From Chrysoperla carnea (Eukaryota > Arthropoda > Insecta > Neuroptera > Chrysopidae), in assembly GCF_905475395.1 (NCBI RefSeq), contig NC_058337.1:88964368-89028367 (forward strand): a stretch of 64,000 bases of DNA, in the 5' to 3' direction. A program made the position numbers and the translations under genes. The notes beneath the pieces are model-generated. The model had not been told where the DNA came from. It did no database searches and saw nothing but the letters and a program-made list of their open reading frames with translations. Below, piece after piece: positions 54,779 through 64,000 of the stretch. How positions within the stretch are numbered: the stretch's first letter is position 1; every line of letters begins with the position of its first letter.

Positions 54779-55056
54779 CACGAACACTGTTATTAAACTA
54801 ACTTAGAATACTTCAACCAAAACTATGTTATTTGTAATAGTTTTATAAAAGTTTGTTACGCATGCGTACTGTACTTTTTTTTAACTATATCTTCATTATT
54901 GTGATTGCGGTAAATTGTTATGTGGATGGATTTTTGTTATATAAAAATGATTGTACAATGGATTTTAAGGTAGTTGGGTCACAAACCAAAATCTTAATAA
55001 AGCTTTAAAACTTTGAATATAACTAATAAAAGACTTAATGAGATAAGTGCAATTGA

Positions 55057-55632
55057 AAACAAGTGAAAACAAACAATTGACTGAGATAATTGTTGAAACT
55101 AGATGTATAGACAGTGTGGATTACGCATTCGTTTGTTGTTTTACGTCCTGCAAGTAAGGAAAGATACACAAACAAACACATACGTAATACATATATGTAA
55201 CGTATAAATTTAAAATATAAATAATAGGTACTTTATAATGTTTCTAAGCTAATTTGCACCCTCGCGAGTAAACAGTGATGTTTATGAAAAAAATGCTTCA
55301 AACAAAAGCTGTCTATTTTTATATAAGGAACATTTTTTTACATTTGTTATATCTCTAACGGTTTTAACTTTTGTTGTATAACTAACGGATTACGAGATGG
55401 GGCCTACAGGTTACCTTGGCCTATGTTGCTCATTTAAGAACTCGACATCACGAGCTATCGTGTCCACAGTCGGACGACGGACGAACTGACAGATAGGCAA
55501 CCGAAAATGGACTAATTAGGTGATTTTATGAGCACCTATTCCAAAATTTTCGTAGCATCAATATTTTTTAGCATTACAAACTTGGGACTAAACTCAATAT
55601 ACCTTGATATATTTCATATATACATGGTATAG
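55057..55632 (+). repeat. Dispersed repeat family, copy E
   Basis: CAAGTGAAAACAAACAATTG, GACTGAGATAATTGTTG, TAGATGTATAGACAG, AGTAAACAGTGATGTTTATG, AAACTTGGGACTAAACTC, ending CATATATACATGGTATAG. The ATCGTGT/GACGGAC block is shortened and altered. Confidence 0.85.
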
Positions 55633-56449
55633 TAAAATTTTTAACACACGTAGAATGAGGTATGCGGACATGAACATGGTAATCTTTTTAATTTGGCCTG
55701 TGAAGGACACTTACCATTTTCAAAAAAAAAATTTGGAGTATATTATATTTCAAATTGTTAAAAAATAAAATGAAAGTGATTCCCCATTAATTTTTTCCAT
55801 AAATTATTAAATTAAATATTACTTTTAAGGATTATTTTAAACGGAGGGCAGTATATGGATACTCATCATAATATATATGTGTATTCATTCCTTGTATATA
55901 TGTGAGACAGTATGTGTGGGGTACAGTTAAACAAGAACTAGGTTTATAACGTTAGTTAAGTATAAGTATTCGTATAGCATGGGTAATAAGCCAATAAGTT
56001 TTGACTTTGCTGCTAGGATAGAACTACCTTAAGGTGATGATTTTTTACATAATTTACTTCTGTATTTTGATGATTTGTAAGTAAAAAACAAAGCGGTAAT
56101 TTACACACTTTCATGTAATATAGCTATACGATGGGACCATACTTACGGAAAGGCTATTGTACTATTTTAACTTCTATTCTCGTCTTTGCAAAAAAAAAAA
56201 ACATAAATTAAAGTTATTGTAATCTAGTTATTAGTCAAACTCCAACGTTTTTGTAATGACGCTATTTTAATTTCTATGATGATCTATTTTATTATAATGA
56301 ACGACCGACATTGAGTCATCAGCTGCAGAACTCCATCACTCAAGTCATATTTCTAACTCATCAGATCATATTATGAGATGGTTTTTATTGAAATGGAATT
56401 TTTATCTTTTTATGTTTTTGATACAAAAACAGCGCAGATAAGGGATTGC

Positions 56450-56910
56450 AACCACATTCAGTTGCCTTTTGACCTTGAATTTATGATAAGCGGCCCCGAA
56501 AACCACAAGACACGATTGATCGGGATGAAATTTTGAATTATGCACATTTTATCATTGTTACTTCTAGGGGTAGTTTCAATGGGGTTGAAACCATCTTCCC
56601 ACAAAACCCCCGATAGACAATTTCTAAGGTGAAATTTAAAATTTTCTAAATTTTTTTATCATTGACACTTCTAAGGGTGGTTTTAATGGGGATGCAACCA
56701 TCCTCAGTTGCTTTTTGACCCCGGATTCGTGAACAGCGATGGCAAAAAGGCCTCAAGAGACGATTTCTGAGCTACAATTTAGAATTGAATAAATATTTTA
56801 TCTCTGTCCCTTCTAAGGGTAGTTTTAAAGGGGTTTTAACCGTTTTCAGTTGCTTTTTAACGTTGAATTCATAGTCAGCGACCTCGAAAATCTTCGGATG
56901 ACGACTTTGG
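56450..56910 (+). repeat. Degenerate tandem repeat, about three units of 110-150 bp
   Basis: CAGTTGCYTTTTGACC recurs near 56459, 56696 and 56846 (last as CAGTTGCTTTTTAACG). CTTCTARGGGTRGTTTYAAT followed by GGGGTT-AACC recurs near 56562, 56670 and 56812. Spacing varies, so units have gained and lost sequence. No coding frame spans them. Confidence 0.65.
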
Positions 56911-59832
56911 TGAAATTTAGACGTTACTATTTGGAGTGCTAATTGTTTCACTTTTCATAGTAATGCAGTGGTTGGAGTAACACGGCTGAATATTCCTAAA
57001 GGTTTAAAGAACACGTACAAAAAAAAAATTTTAGTTCGGAGCTGTTCGACCCCTTTTTACACATGATGGTATTTTTCGGCTTATTTACTGTATTACTATA
57101 CTAATGATTTGTCATTCTGATTTATCTGAGAGAAATGCATACCATATCATTTTGGAACTTCTCCTCGTGGTATTTTATTATAAGATGATGTATTGCATTC
57201 ATCAACGATATAATAAACTAATTTTGAACTTATAATAAAATAATGGTGCAAAGAACTTTAACACACTTTGAATGCAATAAAACAAAGGTATCTATCTATC
57301 TAATGATAGTCTATCCGGTAATTATAATCGTGATTAATTCATTATTTTACCAATACTCTATATGATCGAAAGATGAAGTTTCGGTAAGATTATTAAAAAA
57401 ATATATTCAAAAAAATTTGGTAAAATTATTAATTCTATTCAATTCAATAAATTATTTATACCTTGTAAAATAATTTAAATAAAATTATGTCAAACAGTCT
57501 ATGATGATGTATGTCAGACCATTGAAAAAAGAATGTCATTAATTCATTATAGTTTAAAGGCAATTTTTATATACGTATGTAGAAGAACTATTATATGTAA
57601 TATTCATGACTCATGAATTCCATCATAAATACTTAGATGTATGTATTAGTGATAGGACGAATGTTGAATTTTGAATGTTTCGACTGTTGAATGCGAATGC
57701 GAATGTTTATTCCAATATTCGCTAATGCGAATGCAAATGTTAACTTTCATATGAACCTCTTCACAGAGCTTGTCTTGAATTTTGGATAGTTCAGTCGCTA
57801 ATGATTCAAAATCATATCTAACATAATTATTTTGTCAGGCAAATCAAGAAAGGAAATTATTTATGAAATCACACAGCGTAGATGCCATATGAAAGTGCTG
57901 ACAGACTCAGGTCAAGTCAGCCCTGCCAGTAGAAAAGACGTGAAATTTTTATTATGAATATATTATTACAGTTTGATTTAGACTATTAGTGTTTTATTTC
58001 CTTTTTATTTACGAATTAACATTAACTATATTACTCTGGCACTAAATTTATAATATATTTTTAAGCTATGTAAGAGTTACAAGGACAAAACTGTAATCTC
58101 AACATTCATTTACATTAAACCCAAATGCGAGAAAATATTTCACTTGGAGATATTTGTTTATTAAATAAATATTATGAAAAACTGGTACAATTTATTTCTG
58201 ATGCTATACAGCTGAAGACACATTTGTAAGTCGAAATTTATAGCGACTAAAAATGCCAATTTGCATATAAGTCCAGGGACGTATGCAGCCTGTGGCCGAA
58301 GATATGCGATCAGAAATAAATCGGTGGATGAGTGTAGGAAAAACAAAATGTATAAAGTATGGAAAGTATTGAAAAATATATACTCTGTTATTTTTGAAAG
58401 CTTCAAGAAAGTGGATTAATGATGCTTCCTAATTTTGAAAGTGATGTTATTACCATTCTACAGAAAATTATCATTACTTCGGAACAATAAAAGTAACAAT
58501 ATGACGACTACACACTTAACAGACGTTTTGTTAATTAATTATTAAATCTGATGTATATTTGTTTATGGCAAGGCTATGACTCATCATCCAAATCATTGTT
58601 ATTGCGTAAAAAATAGAAAAAAATATGTACATATATTAAAATTAAAAAGTAAAACCCGCATGAAATTCTGAAGTTAACCGCGTAAACTTAAACAGTGTAT
58701 TTCTTTAGTAATCATTTTGAACTGAAAATGGCGCTAACACTTTTTCTCTAAGCTCAATGGTACATAAAGTTTTTATTCAAAAGTATAATTATATTCATAG
58801 AGAAAACATCATTTATTCAGAATGTTGTTTTTCTGAAATTGTCAAACTATAGCAACTTAAGTTTTGACGTCACAGATTATAATTTTTAATTTAAAACTGA
58901 TTCGCCACTGCTTGGAAAATTTTTAGTTCTAAAAATATCGTGCCATTTTCTAGATCCCTGTACACGGTAGTTTTCTTAAGCCATCTATTAGCTTTGAGAA
59001 GAATTTGAATCAATTGTTGTGCGGAAACAATATTTCAAAATAAATAATCAATGTTTCTTTCAAACTTTACACGTATTCTTTCTTTTTAAGAACCATTTGT
59101 GCTTCAAACGATAGCGATAACGAAATTGGAGGCAGTGGGGGTTTTCCGGTTCATAAGAATGTTGAACGTATAAAACTCTCTACATTCAATAGTTATTTCA
59201 TACACCAGTGCTACTTTCTGTGAATGAGAAGTTGAACTACATAATTAAAACATTTGAAAAGTTGTCAAAAGCAAGGAAACTATAAATGAGAAAATGATGT
59301 GATATAGTGAAAATTGGTGTTGATTAAACAAATTTTAAAAATGACAAAATTTGAAAAAATAACAACAAAAAAAGTTATCAATCATGACTAAACGATGTCG
59401 AAAAGATAGCGAGGTAAAAATAGGAAATGGGGAAAAATAGACAAAGGGTCACCGGGCTTATTTACTTGGTTTATTGAGCGATTCGGATCAATCAAAACTT
59501 TCTTCTGAACAATTCCTGTAGATTTACCCGATCCGTTTGGTGTAACCTTTATACACAAAGCAGATGAAAACAATTTACAATACGAAATTATAGCAGCTAA
59601 ATGTACCCATCCTGTTTAGTAAAAAAAAAAGAAGATTTGAATAATACGGTTCTAAGGAAAAATATTGAATATACAAACCACTGCCAATGCAAGAGTAATT
59701 GAATAGCTGCTAAGTGATGACGCTAGCATCGCTATAAAATTCAGCTACTGCATCCATATATGCCAAACATATGGTTGTGTTGCTATGCTGTTTGCCTACA
59801 AACAGTAATAAAACAACTGATGTGTTAATATT

Positions 59833-60240
59833 TTTATACCCTATATATATGAAATACATATCAATGTGTACTAATTTTAGTCCCAAGTTTGTAATACTTA
59901 AAAATATTGAGGATACGAAAACAATTTTGGTATTGCTTTCATAAAATCGTCTAATTAGTCCATTTCCGTTTGTCCGTTCGTGATCACGTTAACTCAAAAA
60001 CAAAAGGAGATATTATAAAAAAAATAAACTACGATTTTGTTTGAAACATTTTTCTTAAACATCACTGTAAAGTTTTAAAATTGAAGAAAACCAAAACATA
60101 TAGCGGTCGAAAGGCCGCCATAATTTTGTTTGTTTTTTAAACTTTTCTAATTTTTTAAAAATAATGCAAGCACTGACATTCAAAATTTTCTATATAGGAT
60201 ATTTAACAATTAACTCAGTCAATTGTTTGTTTTCACTTGT
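59833..60240 (-). repeat. Dispersed repeat family, copy F (inverted)
   Basis: On the + strand it runs TTATACCCTATATATATGAA, TTTAGTCCCAAGTTTGTAAT, CTAATTAGTCCATTTCCG, then shortened middle, AACATCACTGTAAAG, and CAATTAACTCAGTCAATTG, TGTTTTCACTTG. The only copy in this orientation; about 410 bp, with internal loss and a foreign CGGTCGAAAGGCCG hairpin near 60105. Confidence 0.85.
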
Positions 60241-62108
60241 TGTATTATTGTTTCAATGAATACAAAAACAGCACAACATTTCTTGAATGACAAAAAGGAG
60301 TGTGTCCCTTGAGTAAAAAAAAAAGTACAAGCAAAGAATTTTTATTATGAATCTTTGTATTTTATGAAAATTTAAATTATTTGTTTGTTGTATTTACTTT
60401 TACCTTTTTATTTCTTTGCTGAATATAAAACTTCTTCAAAGATAATAAAAATCAAACAAAATTTGTGTAATACTTTTACTGACAGATGAACTTTTCAACG
60501 TAAAATAGCATAAAAAGGTAATGAATTTTACGCGAGTATAATTGACAGATTAATGGTCGTGAATTTCCATTATATTTCCAGAGAGGGAAGTAGGAATACT
60601 TTGCAATTTTATGCGCAAAGCAGATTCAGACGGAGTTTATACATTTCTCTTATTCTAATCAGTAGATACGATAAACTATTAGTGGAATAATTTATTTATC
60701 CAAATAATGCTTAACCGATTCGAATAATCCTTTCTCGATAAGTTTTTTAGTTTCGATAAGTAATAATTTCCGGAAGGTTTATAGCAACCAAAATATTAGG
60801 AAAAAGAACAGCCCAAATTAAATGAAAATCAAATTTCCAAAAGCATCTATGAACAATAATCAGAAGTTAAAATATGTGAATAGTAATAAGTTACCAAAAC
60901 AAAATAATCTAAAATCTTTTAGCAAAGATCAGAATTAACACTTATATACATTTTAGGTACTTTAGGTGCGCAGGTTTAAAATATTCTGGAAATTTAATTT
61001 ATCGTTTAAAGTATCGTTCGTTCCTTGTGAATTTTTTAAATTTATATACACATAATGGGTGAATAATAGGCAAAAACTAGTATTTTTGACATTTTAATTG
61101 ATGAAAACATACTACATCTAATTTAAAATGTCGATCGCTTCATTGGATAGCTATGAGCCCCCTTTCGATTCCCAATAATATAAAACTCGATTAAAACAAA
61201 TATAACAAATAAGTAAATATTATTATTCTGAGGATTTTCGAAGTCGCTCAATATTTATCTGAACTAAAAATGTTTGAAAATTCACAATAGTGGCCGGAAT
61301 ATTCAGTTTTTAGACGAAAATAATTTTTGTACATAATACCTACAATAAAAAATTAAGAGAGTCAAAAGGGGGGTTAGCTAAAAAATGAATTTTCCTACGC
61401 CTTTTTTAATTTTAATATTCTTATGGTCATTTTTATATTCAAAGATACCGAAAACCTCTAGAATGGTAATTTCACGCTCATTTATTTTTAAATAATTTTT
61501 CTTAGTTTGATTAAGAAAAAAATGAGCTTCGAGAGACCAAATTTGGTTCATTATCAAAAAAATTATCGATTATTTATGGTCTAGTACCCACTCGTACCTA
61601 CCTTTAATTGAAACCTATAAGGGCTACATTTAAGGATCAAAAACTACTAGGATAATTTCAAATAAAACACTGCTTTTTAATGTTCATAATTTTTTGTTCA
61701 ATATGATTTATCTAATTTTAACAGAATTACTTCAAATAGAATCGTTTATTTACAACTTATTAATAATAATATGTATATATTTTACATCCAGAATGTATTT
61801 GAACAATTAATAATTATAACCAGTTGCAAGAGAATACAAAATGGAGGGTTGAAATGATCCACCTTACTAGTCCAGTAACACCTACTGGTGTGGTATAGAA
61901 GGCCTTCCGGATTTGAATAAGCACAGTCCTGGATTGGTTCTACGGTGGCCGTTTCCAAATAATTTGAGTTGCAATGTTTATGTGTTGTAGTATCGAAAAC
62001 AAAGTTTTTCCATTAAGAATTTCTGAATTTTCAGTTAAAACAAATGTATATAGTATATGAGATATCATCTACCTTTTTTTTTGGAAAAAGTATTTTATAC
62101 CATTTTAC

Positions 62109-62824
62109 AGTCGCAGAAACGAAACACTAAAAACGGTCAAAGTTCGAAAAATTTGAATAGTATGACGGTTTTGAATGCGGATTCCGGTTTTGAATTTTGT
62201 GACATAAATTGATTTTTAACAAATTAAAATTATGCAATTTGCAAAAATAATATACATTTTAAATTAACCGTACATATAAAAAAATTCACAATTCGGTTAA
62301 TAGTGATGAAAATGATTCCAAACTGTTACTCGAAGGTTTTTAGGGTCACTGAGCACGAATATCGCGTCTCCGAGGTACCTGATGCCCAGGAAAAAGCGTG
62401 TCCCGAGTTATCGGAAAATTCGTTATATAATCGATCCAAACTCGTTACTCGGAGGTTTTTGGGACCGCTGAACACGAATATCGCAATAAAATCGGGCACG
62501 GGGTACCTTTGAAACCAATTATGACTCGGGTATCTCGGAAAAAATTCTGATATACGTGTTCAGCGACCCGAAAAACATCTGAGTTTAAAGTTTGAAATAA
62601 TTTTTATCACTACTAACCGAATTGTGAATTTAGTATATTTACGATTAATTTAAAATGCAATTATAAAATGCATATTATTTATGCAAATTGCATATTCTTA
62701 ATTTCTCCTAAATCAATTTAGGTCACAAAATTTCCTGACGTTCTTACAAATCGAATGTCGAAAACCGCATTCAAATTTGAGTTACTGTTAATTTTTCGAA
62801 CTTTATTGAATCGCTTCTGCGACT
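62109..62824. mobile_element. 716-bp palindromic MITE-like element
   Basis: Termini AGTCGCAGAAACGAAACACT and, inverted, AGTCGCAGAAGCGATTCAAT. Arms continue inward for about 230 bp each: GGTTTTGAATGCGGATT / GAAAACCGCATTCAAA, ATTTTGTGACATAAATT / AATTTAGGTCACAAAAT, TTCACAATTCGGTTAATAGT / ACTAACCGAATTGTGAA. The centre holds direct copies of AGGTTTTT-GG-CNCTGA-CACGAATATCGC at 62331 and 62452, plus an inverted copy near 62550-62585. No transposase; the frame at 62303-62512 is repeat sequence. Confidence 0.85.
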
Positions 62825-64000
62825 ATTATGTGATATATAGTACAAGCCGAATGATAACCGCAGCTTTACTATTTTTTTTTATGGTTCATTTCTCCAAAGC
62901 CGGCTCAAAAATGTTCAAATATGTTCACCATTCTTTTCTATTAAACTATATGTGACTGGGTGCTTAGAGTTTGTCAAATAATTGGACCTGTCTCAATATG
63001 AATTATAAAAACTTGTGTGCAGATATCAAATCAATAAGTTAAAACCAATTTAAGGATTTTGATTAAAAGTTACAAAGAAGTTCTTAAGATTTTCCTATCC
63101 AGTGAAAAATAAAGCAAATTTCGATATAATAAATCTAAAAAAGGTTTGCTACAAAAAGGATACCGACATATCTTACCCAAACGGTGATTTTTATGAAAAC
63201 TGTTATTTCAAAGAAATTCTGAAAGATTTGGAAGACTTAAGGGAACTGGTAACCAACACATTATAAAGAACGTGAATACTAGGGAAGATTTTAGACGTAA
63301 AATTTTTCACGTAGGTTATGTTTTTGTACACTCAAAGTTGCAGAGAGTGGTTGTGGATAAAGTTATAAGACTATTCTAATTGTTCAAATTTTAAAATATA
63401 CTTAATTTTTAAATTATAATAATCTTAAAACAAGTATGTAAAAACTCATTCGGGGACATTTTCGAGTACTGCAAAAGTAAGAGAGCTACCACTATGATAA
63501 AACTTCTTTAAAGTGACCTTTTCACATATTCTTTGAGTAGAGAAAATTTTTAGGTTTTCTGTCACTTACCTACCAAGGAATGATGAAATCATATTAAACT
63601 TCTTGCAACTGATCTAGGTATATTAAAAATATATTTAACATTCATATGTTACGGCAAAAATTCGTATACGTTTAAAAATAGTAAGAACCAAATATTTTCA
63701 TTAGCTTAGCTTAACCATGCTCGTTCATTCGTGTTTCCTAAGAGAAAATAAGTTTTGATAAGAATTAAGTACATAATTCAGAATCTCTGTCAATAGACAT
63801 GAATTTCTTTTGATATGATTCATACATGACCCTACTAAAGAAAATTTTCTGAAATCTCGATAATTTTGGTGATCACGTCCGTCATACTGATTATTTTGTA
63901 ACATCATCTCTCCTATCTTATCAGGATCATTACCACAATTTTGACGATGCCTCATTTGCCAAAATAAATTCAGGCATTTACTTGTTTTTCATAGTGAAAC

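Larger units (their letters stand above)
54725..64000. other. Repeat-rich stretch upstream of the FAMeT-like gene; no gene recognised
   Basis: Contains copies E and F of the main family, a degenerate tandem array (56450-56910) and a 716-bp palindrome (62109-62824). The frames at 58161-58406, 59388-59573 and 62755-62955 show no domain. A - strand frame at 63725-63955 (MRHRQNCGNDPDKIGEMM...) is somewhat protein-like, but I cannot link it to a gene before the window ends. Confidence 0.55.

Noticed and set aside
58161-58406. - strand frame of 81 codons
   Set aside because: Hydrophobic, no recognisable domain, no splice or promoter context.
62303-62512. + strand frame of 69 codons
   Set aside because: Lies wholly inside the 716-bp palindrome and spans its direct repeats.
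63725-63955. - strand frame of 76 codons near the window end
   Set aside because: Composition is somewhat protein-like, but no domain, no partner exon and too close to the edge to judge.
1-64000. CRISPR array, operon, rRNA or other prokaryotic features
   Set aside because: Repeats are not regularly spaced with unique spacers, and all real genes are spliced eukaryotic genes.

Overview
The window looks like AT-rich nuclear DNA of an insect. It has spliced genes with GT-AG introns, long introns and intergenic stretches full of short inverted-repeat elements, Helitron-like ends and tRNA-derived SINE pieces. There is no sign of prokaryotic organisation. I cannot name the species or be sure of the order. 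Gene content (clan 4 cytochrome P450s and a 'farnesoic acid O-methyltransferase'/DM9 protein) and a short CCTAA run fit an insect.

Left half (2.7-33.6 kb): three intact cytochrome P450 genes lie head-to-tail on the + strand (2741-12827, 17171-23266, 28963-33566). Each rebuilds from nine exons into an uninterrupted protein (501, 520 and 502 aa) with membrane anchor, proline hinge, helix C WxxxR, helix I, ExxR, PERF and the heme Cys loop. The intron phases agree throughout, and six of the nine exons have the same length in all three genes, so they are a tandem duplication array. Gene spans differ (10.1, 6.1 and 4.6 kb) mainly because the introns hold different numbers of small repeats.

Right half (34.3-54.7 kb): two - strand genes face the P450 array tail-to-tail. 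The first (34277-35682) encodes a 173-aa protein of two DM9 repeats whose N-terminus (MGAALKC) looks like a myristoylation/palmitoylation site. The second (36529-54724) encodes a 445-aa protein with two Methyltransf_FA domains followed by two DM9 repeats. Its first coding exon is only 13 nt and is separated from the rest by a 13.7-kb intron. Both genes have an intron at the same codon between their DM9 repeats, which points to common descent.

The rest is repeat-rich: a dispersed family with at least seven copies carrying GACAGACGGAC-type runs, about a dozen palindromic MITE-like elements, a 127-bp tandem duplication, two SINE-like heads, a complete short Helitron-like element 42 bp before a P450 splice acceptor, and a 716-bp palindrome near the right end. 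No gene was recognised in 54.7-64.0 kb or 0-2.7 kb. Joint function of the genes is not shown. P450s act at the ER membrane on small lipophilic substrates, and DM9 proteins are linked to carbohydrate recognition and immunity, so shared neighbourhood is all that can be claimed.
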